This document shows positions 12,268-23,869 of a stretch of DNA of 64,000 nt, in pieces. The translations under genes and the position numbers were made by a program. This DNA is from Paraphaeosphaeria minitans. Its lineage: Eukaryota; Ascomycota; Dothideomycetes; Pleosporales; Didymosphaeriaceae. Numbering within the stretch: the first letter of the stretch is position 1; the number at the start of each line of letters is the position of its first letter. The DNA lies in contig WJXW01000001.1 in NCBI GenBank assembly GCA_015832175.1, positions 4,526,001-4,590,000 on the forward strand, written 5' to 3'. The notes under the pieces were generated by a model. The model was not told the origin of the DNA, did not search any database, and worked only from the letters and a program-made list of their open reading frames with translations.

Positions 12268-12347
12268 GGGCCGCTTTCGCAGCTGCTCGCCGCCCCTTAG
12301 TGGCCATTCCTGGTTTCACCTCAGAACAAAGCAGAGAATCATATGCC

Positions 12348-13993
12348 ATGGCAGTAATCAAGCAGGCCGTTGCGGTAGCAGCTCTGTTATCAGGTGCATA
12401 CGCCCTCCCTAGACAGACAAAGCCTTTCGAGAAGAGACAAGACCTCCCGCCTGCGGATGAGCGTGCACAAGGTGTTATTGACACCTTCAGGACCGCTTGG
12501 GAAGGGTATGTGCATGATCGAGTTCTCTCTCTGTAGAAAAAGCTAACCAGCAATAGATACTACAAATATGCATTCCCAAACGACGAGCTCAAACCCGTTA
12601 CGAATGGCTATAGTAATTCACGGTATGAACCTACCATGCTGAACTCTCAGATACTGTGTTAACATACCTGCGCAGAAATCAATGGGGAGCCTCAGCGGTG
12701 GATGCATTGAGTACAGCTTTAGTCATGCAACAGAAGGACATTGTCAATCAGATCATTGACTACATTCCTACCATCAACTACTACGAAACTCCAGCTGAGG
12801 TCTCCTTGTTCGAGACCACAATCCGGTATCTGGCCGGCATGATCTCCGGCTACGACTTTTTGAGTGGACCTCTCTCCGATCTTGCAGACAACAAGACAAA
12901 TGTGGATGCCCTCCTTGAGCAGTCGAAGAGTTTAGCCAACGCCCTCTCATACGCCTTTGACACCCCTTCTGGCGTTCCATACAACAACCTTGACTTTAGC
13001 ACACGCGGAAACGATGGATCAAACAATGGCCTCGCTACTGTTGGTACACTCGTCCTGGAATGGGTTCGTCTTGCCGACCTTACTGGCAACACTACCTACG
13101 GCGACCTTGCTGAGAAAGCCGAATCGTACCTCCTCAACCCGAAGCCGGCCACCAGCGAACCCTGGCCAGGGCTGGTTGGCTCGAGCATCGACCCCAAGAC
13201 AGGCGAATTCACAGATGCAAGCGGTGGTTGGACCGGCGGCACCGACTCCTTCTACGAGTACCTCATCAAGATGTACGTCTACGACCCGTCGCGGTACAGC
13301 ACGTACCTCGAGCGCTGGGTTCTGGCCATTGATTCCTCCATCGAGCATCTCGCCTCGCACCCCACACCCCGGCCCGACATCACCTGGCTCGCGATCTACC
13401 ACGGACAGAACATCACCAAGCTCTCGCAGCACCTCGCATGCTTCGACGGCGGCAACTTCATTCTCGGAGGACAGGTCCTCGGCAAGCAAAAGTACATCGA
13501 TTTTGGCCTCGATCTCGTCAACGGCTGCCACGAGACGTACATCCAGACTGCTACGGGCATCGGTCCGGAGACATTTGCATGGGACAATGCCGGCGTGCCA
13601 GCCGACCAAGCCGCATTCTTCAACAAAACCGGGTTCTATATCCGCGATGGCGGGTACCAACTCCGCCCCGAGGTCATCGAGTCTTATTACTACGCTTACC
13701 GCGCGACGGGCGACGTCAAGTACCAGGATTGGGCGTGGGATGCGTTCACGGCGATTAACGCGACTACGCGTGTTGGGTCTGGGTACTCGAGCATCAGCGA
13801 TGTGAATGCACCTGGTGGCGGAAACTTCACGGACTTCCAGGAGAGCTTCTGGTTTGCGGAGGTGCTCAAGTACAGTTATCTTATCCATGCGCCTGAGGCG
13901 GAGTGGCAGGTTGGCAAGGATGGGAAGAATGCTTGGGTGTTCAACACCGAGGCGCATCCGTTTAAGGTGTTTGGTGGTGGGGGTTATTCGTGA
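12348..13993 (+). CDS. Secreted GH47 alpha-1,2-mannosidase
   Basis: Three exons (12348-12505, 12557-12622, 12676-13993) with introns of 51 and 53 bp give 513 residues. The signal peptide [19 protein letters not shown] is followed by a KR site (PFEKR) suited to Kex2 cleavage. GH47 landmarks are clear: [35 protein letters not shown], the disulfide partners in [10 protein letters not shown] and [32 protein letters not shown], and the terminal NTEAHPF containing the calcium-binding threonine. The acidic residues at SLFETT and LRPEVIES are those the family uses in catalysis. The class I enzyme trims alpha-1,2-mannose from N-glycans with inversion. The leader suggests a secreted or Golgi-lumen form such as Aspergillus msdS; localisation is inferred. 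It is the last gene before the transposon block. Confidence 0.93.
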
Positions 13994-14349
13994 GGAAAAT
14001 AATAGAGGAGACATGGTTTGTAGACGAATGATATATCGATACAAGAGGAAATGGGCGCAATTGTTTGATTTTCATTTCCATGGCGGTACTTATCCAAATA
14101 TGGTAGTCCAATCAATACAGCTATTGATCAGCTGCCAACTGTCATATTTGAGTAGGCGGCATCATTTGCACTACTCTGACCCAAGTTCTGTTTGCGTTGA
14201 TGATTCGTTAATCGAACAGCTCATGCTCGTTCACCGGTCACCATCCAGGAAACGATATGATACTCGGAGCCGGCGAAATTGCACATGCAGGTTTATCACC
14301 AAGGTATTGTGACACTATTACACACCTTGAGCAAAAATCGATATTATCT
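13994..14349. other. Mannosidase 3' flank
   Basis: 356 bp between the stop codon and the transposon target duplication. Base composition is ordinary and not RIP-like; a short frame runs through it without features. Confidence 0.5.
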
Positions 14350-14354
14350 GCACA
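14350..14354. repeat. Target-site duplication GCACA, left copy
   Basis: GCACA immediately precedes the LTR start at 14355 and recurs at 31651-31655 directly after the other LTR end. The exact five-base match marks the outer boundaries of element A. Confidence 0.85.
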
Positions 14355-14592
14355 TGTTGGTTTGGCTCAATCTACAATCAAGCATTTGAGGGTTAATAGT
14401 ATACTATCGTGCAAAGGGTGAGAAGTAGGTTCAATTAATTACGTCTTGTCTATCGTACAAAGGGGCACTAAGGGCTTTATAAAGTCTCTGCCTCTTAGCG
14501 CTAACCTAAGTAGTGGGTCCTTATGCGGGTCCCTACAGGTAGGCAGGCCCCTATTTCACTTAGTGCTATTTATACAATAAACTATATAGACA
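14355..14592 (-). repeat. Copia A LTR, left
   Basis: 238 bp starting TGTTGGTTTGGCTC and ending TATATAGACA. It matches the solo LTR at 23632-23869 in inverse orientation and the split LTR on the right. Its outer half is nearly intact and its inner half RIP-mutated. Confidence 0.9.
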
Positions 14593-14925
14593 CTAGTAAC
14601 TTTTCTTTTGTGTAATAGCCTATATCTATTATACACTTTCTTTTCTTATCTTTCTCTATCTATATAGTTAGCCTTCCCCTATTAGAATAGGTTGTAGGGT
14701 AGGTGCAGTGTTACTATACAGTAGAGGTCCTATTTACACTTACTCTTATATAAACAGGTAGTAATAGCTAACCTACTTAGTTTTTACCTTACCCTTTTAT
14801 ATAGTAGTAGAGCTGTATCGCATAATAAAGCTTTTTTTAGGCATATGCCTTATGCGTAAATAAAAAGTGGGGTGTTAAGCGATACAATGCTTAGCGCTAG
14901 GTCTTAGTAAGTAGGTATAAAAGGA
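14593..14925 (-). repeat. Copia A untranslated 3' segment (shared with B)
   Basis: About 330 bp after RNase H in coding sense. It is nearly collinear with 17889-18222 of element B, showing that A and B belong to one family. No coding signal. Confidence 0.75.
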
Positions 14926-17497
14926 TATCTTTTAGCTCCTCTAAATCCTCTCTCCTTTATTCTACTTTAATATATATATACTTTCCTCCCTTCTTATCTT
15001 ATTCTTTTTAGTGTCCTAGTGTCTAGTGGCTAGTGCTCTATTACTAGTAAATATATATAGCTTTTTCGTACAATGCTAATTTTTAATAAAACACATATAT
15101 ATATATATACACTTACTATTATATAATAGCTAATAACACTATTAGTTTATTAGGCGCTAGTGCCCTTACTGCTAGTGTTTTTATACTAGTTATTATAGGC
15201 TAGACTAGATCGCGTATCTAGGTTAACCTCCTTACTAGTTCGCCCAGCATAAAGGCCTTTATATAGAGCCTAGCAGTAAATATATAACAAATTCTCTAGA
15301 GTATCTTTGTTTTTATTATACAATACTAACAGGTATAGGATAAAAAGGCTAGGGTGGCCTAGATGCCCTCCTAGGATATTATTATATAAATCCTAGTTAG
15401 TATAAACCTCTAGCAGTAGGCTACTTGCGTTGTATAATATAAGGGATATTAGTAAGTAGTGCTTATCTAGTTACGTAGCCAAGTTTAAAATAAGTCTTAT
15501 ACTTACTTATACAGCACTACTAATACTAGTAATTAGGTGTTCCTAGATTATTGTGTAATTCTAGGTTATAAGTCTAGATTATATAGCGCCTATATATAGA
15601 AGTTGTATAGTGCTTATTATAAGCGTTATATATAGAGAGGGGTAAATGTCTTTATCACATAAAGGGGTAGGTAGGCCTAGTCTTAAGATATCTAAATTAT
15701 TAATATAGAAAATATATTTTTTAATGTCTTTGTATAATCTCCTACAATGTGTTCCCTTTCTTATAATAAAACTATAATATTAAATTAGTAGTAGGGCTTA
15801 TACAGCCTAAAAATAAATGTGTCTATGCGAAGTTATAGTAAGTTAGACAAAAGAAAATTTTTTTTTTTTAAAATAGTAAGTAAAATAATAAAAGAAATAT
15901 TATACAGTAGAGTAGTTACTCTATTATACAGTCCTTATTAATTCTGTCTACTAAAGCCTTAATAGTAATATGTAGTTTATTTGTTAAGATTAGTGTTTAG
16001 AGTGCCTAGTTAGGTGCTTTTTTTGTATAAACATTAGTAGGATTGCCTTTACTATTAATCCACCTAATCTCTATAATTTCTTATTTTTTGTACGACTCCC
16101 TAATTAACATAATATTAATTATAAGGCGTTTTTTATTTATAGTGCCTAGTTGTATAAGGCATTCGTATAGGGATTTCAAGTTAGTATAGACTATAATAGG
16201 AATTAGGGGGATTTAAAGTGTTTATATAATCTATTAGAGTATTATGCTTAATGCAATTACATTATTAAAACTGCCTACTAGACTATATAATTTGCTTACT
16301 AGAATACTTTTAGTTACTCTTTTACACTTTACTAAGTTCTAGTAGGTAATATTACTATAGATCTTAAAGTCCTAAGTTATTGTGCAATATTCCTCTACTA
16401 GTATAATAATAAAGCTAAGCTGTGAGCTTAGGTCTCTATTATTAGTAAATAAGCTATCTATAAAGATAAATAGCTTTGTGCGACCTAGGTTAAGTAGAAT
16501 AAATTTTAGTCCTCTTTATATATTCTAAATTTGCCAGTTTAAACGCATGTTTAGTGCCTTAATATTTTCTTCTGTTAGTACTGTTGTTTACGTAGTAATA
16601 GACAGGTTAAATATTACTTCTAGTTAGTAAACTAAAGAGATATATACACCTCTTACTTATTATGCAATATATTAGTATATAGTGTTTTTATTCTAGGGAT
16701 TAATTGTGCGAAGGCTTTTAGCCTATCCCTTCTATTCTAGGGTAATAACACTCTAGATAAGTTAGATTTTGCCTTTATTAAACTTAATTACTCTATCTTG
16801 TGTTAAAACGCTTTTGTCCTTTATATAAAACTTTGTAGTATAGAGCTGCTCCTCTTCTTATTATATAAAGCTTTCTATAACTATACTAAGGGTGTTATTA
16901 GTCTAGAGTCTAGTAATACTAAACATCTTAAGTCCTTTATCTATAATAAGTAAGTATAAGTTGTACGTTAACATATACATCCTTAGTTTCTCTTTATAGT
17001 AGTTATAGTACGTCTTAAACTAGTAGAGACCTAATTCTACTGCGCTATATAGAGGTTGTACAACTTATAGAATTATGTTTAGTAGGAAGAAATTGCGCAT
17101 TTCTGCTAGTAGTTAGGCGTATAATATGCGAAAGAGTTTATTAGTAGACTATATATAGGCCTAAGTAATGTCCCTAAGCTTAATGTGCATATTATATAAC
17201 TAAATTAGTATTATAAAAAGAGCTAATAGTAACCTCTAGCTTATACACTAGATAGTAGGGGATTATATAAGAATCTCCTCTTTTTCTTTATCTAAATAGC
17301 TAGTAAAGATAAGTCTTAATTTCTTATATAGTTAGGTTATCTTGCCTTTAATCTCTTATATAAGACGCAGGTTAAAAATATAGCTAGGTTATTTATTAGG
17401 GTTATATAATAAGATTTTAAAAGTGCTATTAGTAATAAAGGTATTTATTTCTACTACATCTAATTCTTTAAAGGGCTAGTTAGGTGTAGTAATAACA
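14926..17497 (-). pseudogene. Copia A reverse transcriptase / RNase H remnant
   Basis: On the minus strand the degraded frame still shows fungal copia RT blocks: SPTI near 17280, LRDIT and AYI near 17170, PLY about 17050, and a run F-K-T-Y-x-N-Y-x-K-E-K-L about 17000. The active-site block lies near 16890-16910, where codons for TDDTL now read TNNTL. Tryptophan and glutamine codons are stops throughout. RNase H should occupy the remainder towards 15,000 but is too eroded for me to mark residues. The frame is broken near its 5' side (17498-17502) by insertion of element B. The activity would have been copying element RNA into DNA; none can remain. Confidence 0.8.
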
Positions 17498-17502
17498 CTA
17501 TC
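17498..17502. repeat. Target-site duplication CTATC of element B
   Basis: CTATC precedes B's LTR start at 17503 and is repeated at 20774-20778 directly after B's other LTR. Confidence 0.85.
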
Positions 17503-17888
17503 TATTGGTTTGGCTCAATCTGTAATTAAGCATTTGAGGGTTGATAGTATACTATCGTGCAAAGGGTGAGAAGTAGGTTTAATTAATTACGTCTTGTCTA
17601 TCGTACAAAGGGGCACTGAGGGCTTTATGAAGTCTCTGCCTCTTAGCGCTGACCTAAGTAGTGGGTCCTTGTGCGGGTCCCTACAGGTAGGCAAGGCCTT
17701 ATGAAGTCTCTGCCTCTTAGCGCTAACCTAAGCAGGGGGTCCTTGTGCAGGTCCCTATAGGTAGGCAAGGCCTTATGAAGTCTCTGCCTCTTAGCGCTAA
17801 CCTAAGTAGTGGGTCCTTGTGCGGGTCCCTATAGGTAGGTAGGCCCCTATTTCACTTAGTGCTATTTGTACGATAAACTGTATAGACA
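17503..17888 (-). repeat. Copia B LTR, left
   Basis: 386 bp. It equals the 238-bp A-type LTR plus 148 bp, exactly two extra 74-bp units. Confidence 0.88.
17619..17840. repeat. Three tandem 74-bp units inside the B LTR
   Basis: Units begin near 17619 and at 17693 and 17767, each with GCCTTATGAAGTCTCTGCC and ending in GGTAGGC/T. A-type LTRs have one unit. The same array recurs in the other B LTR with steps at 20578 and 20652. Confidence 0.88.
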
Positions 17889-18229
17889 CTAGTAACTTTT
17901 CTTTTATGCGATAGCTTATGTCTATTATACGCTTTCCCTTTCCTATCCTTCTCTATTTATATAGTTAGCCTTCCCCCATTAGAATAGGTTGTGAGGTAGG
18001 TGTAGTGTCACTATGCGGTAGAGGTCCTGTTTGCACCTACTCTTGTGTAAATAGGTAGTAATAGCTAACCTGCTTAGTTCTTACCCTACCCCTTTATATA
18101 GTAGTAGAGTCGCATCGCGCAATAAGGCTCTTTCTAGGTATATATCCTGTGCGTAAATAGAAGGTGGGGTGTTAAGTAATATAATGCTTAGCGCTAGGTC
18201 TTAGCAAGCAGGTATAGAAGGATTGCTCC

Positions 18230-20060
18230 TAGTTATGCGATAAAGGTATGTAGTAGAAGTAAAATATAAGGTAGCCTTCTATGCTTCTTCTTTATTACTT
18301 TATTAGTCTTATTTATCTTCCTCCTTTTTTGTGCGATAGTCTTCTTCCTCTAGCTCTCCTTTAAAGTTAAGGATATATACTTGTACATCTATAGTAGAGG
18401 GTTTATATTTGTAGAAGTTAGTGTACAATAATATGTATTGCCTTCTAGCTTGCTAGGTATCCTTTAGTGGATAGTTAGTAGACTAGTATCCTTCTTTATA
18501 GTATATAAAGTATTTCTACTTTGTGCGAGAGCTTAAACTTCTAAAGTTGCCCCTTTTTTTTAGTCTAAAGGTTAATCTACCTCTAGAGGGGCTAGATCCT
18601 CTTGTGCGATTAGGATTATTATATTATTAATTAGTATAGTACACTTCTTTACTATTTTAGAAGAACTGTAACTTCTTCCTATCTTTAGTAACTTAGAGTA
18701 ACGTATAAAAGTTACTAAGTAAGCTTTTTACTATATTTTTAGGGTTAAATATAGCTTGTTTAAGATTAAGATAGCTACAGTATACTTGTATAATAGTAGT
18801 GTATAGTTATAGTTTACTACTAAAGCCTTATCTAAAAGCCCTTTAGGCTAAAGTAAGCTTATTAATTATTACTTCTAGGGCCTTGTGCGATATAGCAGCT
18901 AGATTATCCCTTTTATAGTGTTTAAAGGTAAGAGTAGTCTAGTCTATCTAGTACTAATTGTAATTAACACTAGTGTTAAAGTGCCTATTTAGTCTGTCGT
19001 ATAATTCATCCTATAGAAGTCCTAGTCTAATGTTATATAGGTAGTAGGTACTTGCACAATTAGAAAGGATTCCTAGAAAAATGTTTATATACTAGTCCTG
19101 TAGTATATCTAGCCTGTAGCATAGTTTTCTAAAGACTTTTACCTTATCTACTAGGATGTTGTATAGCCTACTAGTGTAGTTATTCTCTTTACTCTAAGCC
19201 TTCTAAAAGAGAATAATTTTGTCTGGCTAGATATAAGCATAATCTCCTAGTTGTTAAGGAGACTAAGAGTGTCTAGCCTCTTTATACAATGTAGTTTGTT
19301 AGGTAAAAGTAGTCTAGGTTTTAGGCTGCTACTACTGGTGTGGCTCTATATATAGTGTCTCTGTCCTCGTATATATAGGGATGGGCCCTAGCTGTGCTCT
19401 ATATGTATATGTATTGCCTGTAGATAGTGTAGGTTATATAGTTAGGATCGTGCGAAGCGGTTTAGGTTACAGTTGTAGAGTTATTATGCGAAGGGTCTGT
19501 AGCTTATAGTTAAGCTGTAATAGTTTAAAGAGTTTCTTTATATAGGTGTCCTTTGTTATAGAATTAGTAGCGACAAAGCCTTTTTTTGTAAGAAAAGTAA
19601 TAAGCTCTCTTCTTACTATATAACTAATTTTATTAAAGGTTCTCTTCTTCTAGTTGTTAAAATTTTTAGTAAAAGAAGAGATTACCTCTTTACTTTTAAG
19701 GCTGCTTACGCGATATTGTGCAATTATATACACTATATAAGTATTTAGCTGTTTTAGAGAAGGGGGTGGGTGGCTGTGTAGATCTACTCTGTCTACCTAG
19801 TACTTTTGTGCGATCTCTCCTCTTAAGGTAATAGCCTTAATATTTGTTACTTCCTCTACTTATTAAAGCTATATTACTTTAGCTTTATCTTTCTACTAAG
19901 GAGGTAGTATTAATTATTGCGTAACGTCCTTAGGTTGTAGTTCCTCTAAGAAGTCTCCTAGTCTTAAGGCTATATTATTATTGTCTTTCTTAGTTATGCG
20001 ACGTGTCTGCGTTTAGTTATCGCTAGTTTAATCGTGTGACGTGTTTTTTAGGGTTGTGAA
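18230..20060 (-). pseudogene. Copia B gag remnant
   Basis: Minus-strand frame broken by many stops. A zinc-knuckle region survives near 18470-18525, where cysteine codons of a C-x2-C-x4-C-type motif (K-C-F-x-C...K-E-G-C) have become tyrosine (TGY to TAY). Downstream is an acidic tail rich in E and K. Gag packages element RNA into particles. Exact start and end cannot be fixed. Confidence 0.6.
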
Positions 20061-20070
20061 TGTGCTTACT

Positions 20071-20300
20071 ATCTCCTTTCTTTTCTGTAGAATAGCTTAG
20101 ACTAGATTATGCAACTTTTTATAGATGTACGCGCTTTGTTTCTGCTTATTATATAATCTGAAATTTAATCTCTAGTAAAAGTATTATCTCCTTTCTTTTC
20201 TATAGAATAGCTTAGACTAGATTGTGTGACTCTTTATAGATGTGCGCACTTTGTTTCTGCTTATTATATAATTCAAAATTTAATCTCTAGTAAAGGTAAT
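20071..20300. repeat. Two tandem 115-bp units in the copia leader
   Basis: ATCTCCTTTC begins units at 20071 and 20186. The same pair occurs in element A at 24506 and 24621, so the duplication predates the split of A and B. It lies between the coding-sense 5' LTR and gag, where packaging signals usually sit. Confidence 0.75.
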
Positions 20301-20387
20301 AATACAGAGCCTACGTATCTAGCTTATAGGGCGCTCCGTCTTTAGACCTTACTAGTTTACAGTTAATTAGAATTAACTACTAATTAG

Positions 20388-20773
20388 TGTTAGTTTGGCT
20401 TAATCTGTAATTAAGTATTTAAGGGTTAATAGTATACTATTGTGTAAAGGGTAAGAAGTAGGTTTAATTAATTACGTCTTGTCTATTGTATAAAGGGGCA
20501 CTGAGGGCTTTATAAAGTCTCTGCCTCTTAGCGCTAACCTAAGTAGTGGGTCCTTGTGCGGGTCCCTATAGGTAGGTAAGGCCTTATAAAGTCTCTGCCT
20601 CTTAGCGCTAACCTAAGCAGGGGGTCCTTATGTAGGTCCCTATAGGTAGGTAAGGCCTTATGAAGTCTCTGCCTCTTAGCGCTAACCTAAGTAGTGGGTC
20701 CTTGTGCAGGTCCCTATAGGTAGGTAGGCCCCTATTTCACTTAGTGCTATTTATACAATAAACTGTATGGACA
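20388..20773 (-). repeat. Copia B LTR, right
   Basis: 386 bp from TGTTAGTTTGGC to TGGACA, with the same three-unit array as the left LTR. Confidence 0.88.
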
Positions 20774-20778
20774 CTATC
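20774..20778. repeat. Target-site duplication CTATC of element B, right copy
   Basis: Second copy of the five bases at 17498-17502. A's pol sequence resumes here. Confidence 0.85.
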
Positions 20779-22420
20779 TGTATAAAGCTTTAGTGTAAGC
20801 TTAAAGTTATTCTTTTTTTTTTAGGTAATAAACTAGGTGTTTAGTCTTTCTAATCTTTATTAAGCTTTACCTAATTATGCAACTATAGTAGTTTAGTCCT
20901 TTCTAGGTCTTCCCCTTAGCCTTAGCTTTAGAGCTTTAATTTATGCGGCTATAGGAGTATCTACATCCTGTAGTTTCTATATACTATCTTTAGTTGCGTA
21001 ATAGTATAGTTTAACCTATATATAGCGTAGTTTTAGAGGTCTATTTTTAAGCTCTAGAATAATGTCTCTTCTTTTAATACTCTTAATCTTGTATAGTCTT
21101 TACTATCCCTTCTTTTCTCTTTAGGCTATAACTTTAGAGCCTAGTAGGAGTGTAAGGGTTCTATGTAATAATAGGCTGTTCCTAGTGTTAATTACATAAA
21201 TAATTTTAACTTTAGCTCTATTCTTTTTAAGCATTTTTATTACTTTCTAAACTGTATTAGCTTAGGTAATTAGTTCTAGTAAAGATAGAGAGTCCTTATT
21301 AATCTTTAAGTAGGCACTAAAGACTAGAAGGGTAGGTACTATACTATTAGGCCTAGCTGTGTTATTTAGTGTCTTTACTACTATCTGTAGCACTATTTTA
21401 TTATCTATATAACTATTAATCTTAGCTCTTAGGATGTCGTACGCTTAGCGTAGTAGTGTATATACTTTTTTAATCTTGCCTATAGCCTAGTGTGCCTCTA
21501 CTAGCATTTGCCTACATTCTACTCTAACTATCTTCGCATAATTCTAAAACTTATTAGAAGCGAAGTTAGTTCCTAGGTTATAGATAATATAATCTAGTGG
21601 GCCTTAGTATATATTAATCTAGTATCTTATTAAGGCATCCTAGGTGTCTTATACAGTTATTAATTTTAAGAATTAGGCTGCCTAAAAGGATGTGTCTATA
21701 TTAATAATATATAGGACATCCCTTTTACTAATTTATACAACATTAATAATAATCTTATAGTTAAAGTATAAGTTATCTTAAATAGAGAACTTAAAGCGTC
21801 TTAGCGCTTAGTTATATAACTAGTAGTAGTAATAGAACTTCTTTACTTCTTCTAGTATAGAGCTCTCTACTTTATGCCTTACCTAAGTAAGAAGCTTATA
21901 TAGTCTTTCTATCTAGGGGTATCTAAAATAGCGGTGTAGGCGTTAGAGTTCTATTTCTGTAAAGAAGAGAGCTAATTCCTTATTACTAAGGTTAAAGAAG
22001 GGGTGACCCTACTTTTATATAACTAGGACTATTATACTATCCCTTTATACAATAATATCTAGGATGTTATTAAAGTATACCCTAAGTCTATTAGTATCTA
22101 CTAGCAATAGCAGGAATAGTGTTAGGGAGTTAAGGATATAATAGGTTACTATTCCTATAGAGTTAGTAATTTATATAGTGCCTAGAAATGTCTAGAAACC
22201 CTGTCCTCTAAAGCTAATATTAGTAGATCCTAGTAACTAGTTTACTTTAGTAGTTAGGTTTTTGTGTAAGTAGGAAGTAAGCTAGTCCTTTTTTACTATA
22301 GATACTCGTGCAGCGCCTATATTCTAGAGTTCTTTTTAGTACTTTGTACAATACTAACTAGCTAGAGTGAATAGTTATGTAAGTTCCTCTATATTTTTAT
22401 TATTCTTACTATGTTAGATG
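20779..22420 (-). pseudogene. Copia A integrase remnant
   Basis: Minus-strand frame with stops. Around 21,400-21,750 the catalytic core of a copia integrase is recognisable: a D-x-x-x-F stretch, then D-Y-I-x-x-N-L-G-T-N-F-A, then the block leading to V-E-A-H and I-G-K-I followed by a basic helix. Integrase inserts element DNA into the chromosome. It precedes RT in coding sense, which assigns the element to Ty1/copia rather than gypsy. Boundaries are approximate. Confidence 0.75.
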
Positions 22421-23626
22421 TCTTCACTAGTTATACGATAAAGGTAGATAGTAGAAGTAAGGTATAAGGTAGCCTTCTATACTTCTTTTTTATTACTCTA
22501 TTAGTTTTATTTATCTTCCTCCTCTTTTATATAATAGTCTTCTTCCTCTAGCTTTCCTTTAAAGTTAAGAATGTATGCTTATATATCTATAGTAGAGGAT
22601 TTATATTTATAGAAGTTAGCGTATAATAATATATATTACCTTCTAGCTTATTAGGTATTCTTTAGTAGATAGTTAGTAGACTAGCATTCTTTTTTATAGT
22701 ATATAAAGCATTTCTACTTTATATAAAAGCTTAAACTTCTAAAGTTGCCCCTTCCTTTTAGTCTAAAGGTTAATCTGCCTCTAGAGGGGCTAGATCCTTT
22801 TATGCAATTAGAATTATTATATTATTAATTAGTATAGTACACCTTTTTACTATCTTAGAGGAACTGTAACTTCTTCCTATCTTTAGTAACTTAGAGTAAC
22901 GCATAAAAGTTACTAAGTAAGCCTTCTACTATATTTTTAGGGTTAAACATAGCTTATTTAAGGTTAGAATAGCTACAGTATACTTATATAATAGTAGTGT
23001 ATAGTTATAGTTTACTACTAAAGCCTTATCTAAGAGCCCTTTAAGCTAAGGTAAGCTTATTAATTATTACTTCTAGGGCCTTATATAATATAGTAGCTAG
23101 ATTATCCCTTTTATAGTGTTTAAAGGTAAGAGTGGTCTAGTCTATCTAGTACTAATTATAATTAACACTAGTGTTAAAGTGCCTATTTAGTCTGTTATAT
23201 AATTTATCCTATAGAAGTCCTAGTCTAATATTATGTAGGTAGTAGGTACTCGCACAATTAGAAAGGATTCCTAGAAAGATGTTTATATACTAGTCCTATA
23301 GTATACCTAGTCTGTAGCATAGTTCTCTAAAGACTTTTACCTTATCTACTAGAATATTATATAGCCTACTAGTGTAATTATTCTCTTTACTCTAAGCCTT
23401 CTAAAAGAGGATAATCTTGTCTAGCTAGATATAAGTATAATCTCCTAGTTATTAAAGAGACTAGGAGTGTCTAGCCTCTTTATATAATGTAGTTTATTAG
23501 GCAAAAGCAGTTTAGGTTTTAGACTACTACCACTAGTGTAGCTCTACATATAGTGTCTCTGTCCTTATATGTATAGGGATGGGCCCTAGCTATACTCTAT
23601 ATGTATATGTATTACCTATAGATAGT

Positions 23627-23631
23627 GTAGG
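23627..23631. repeat. Target-site duplication GTAGG of the solo LTR
   Basis: GTAGG at 23627-23631 and 23870-23874 flanks the solo LTR exactly. Confidence 0.88.
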
Positions 23632-23869
23632 TGTCCGTACAGTTTATCGTACAAGTAGCACTGGGTGAAGTGGGGGCCTGCCTACCTGTAGGGACCCGCA
23701 CAAGGACCCACTACTTAGGTTAGCGCTAAGAGGCAGAGACTTTATAAAGCCCTCAGTGCCCCTTTGTACGATAGACCAGACGTAATTAATTAAACCTACT
23801 TCTCACCCTTTGCACGATAGTATACTATCAACCCTTAAATGCTTGATTGCAGATTGAGCCAAACTAACA
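23632..23869 (+). mobile_element. Solo copia LTR inside A's gag region
   Basis: 238 bp from TGTCCGTACAG to CCAAACTAACA, opposite in orientation to A. The empty site is preserved in element B near 19430 (AGTGTAGG then TTATATAG), which proves insertion with a five-base duplication. The LTR is nearly free of RIP changes although its surroundings are saturated with them. A solo LTR normally arises by recombination between the two LTRs of a full insertion. Confidence 0.9.

Larger units (their letters stand above)
17503..20773 (-). mobile_element. Copia element B, gag-only, inserted into A
   Basis: 3,271 bp with two equal 386-bp LTRs and CTATC duplications, in the same orientation as A. Its 2.5-kb interior is collinear with A's leader and gag (22430-24822) and A's 3' segment (14593-14925) but lacks everything between, namely integrase and RT/RNase H. 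The deletion joint is near 18222-18232, where GCTCCT from one side meets AGTTATGCG from the other. B would have needed another element's enzymes to move. It is RIP-mutated, though less than A. Confidence 0.88.

Noticed and set aside
13019..14044. 341-codon minus-strand frame
   Set aside because: It lies opposite the GH47 gene, whose motifs and introns are unmistakable. The frame is a shadow of GC-rich codon use.
14355..14592. The repeated 238-bp unit as a MITE
   Set aside because: Paired copies flank gag/pol remnants, make 5-bp duplications and lack long terminal inverted repeats, so they are LTRs.
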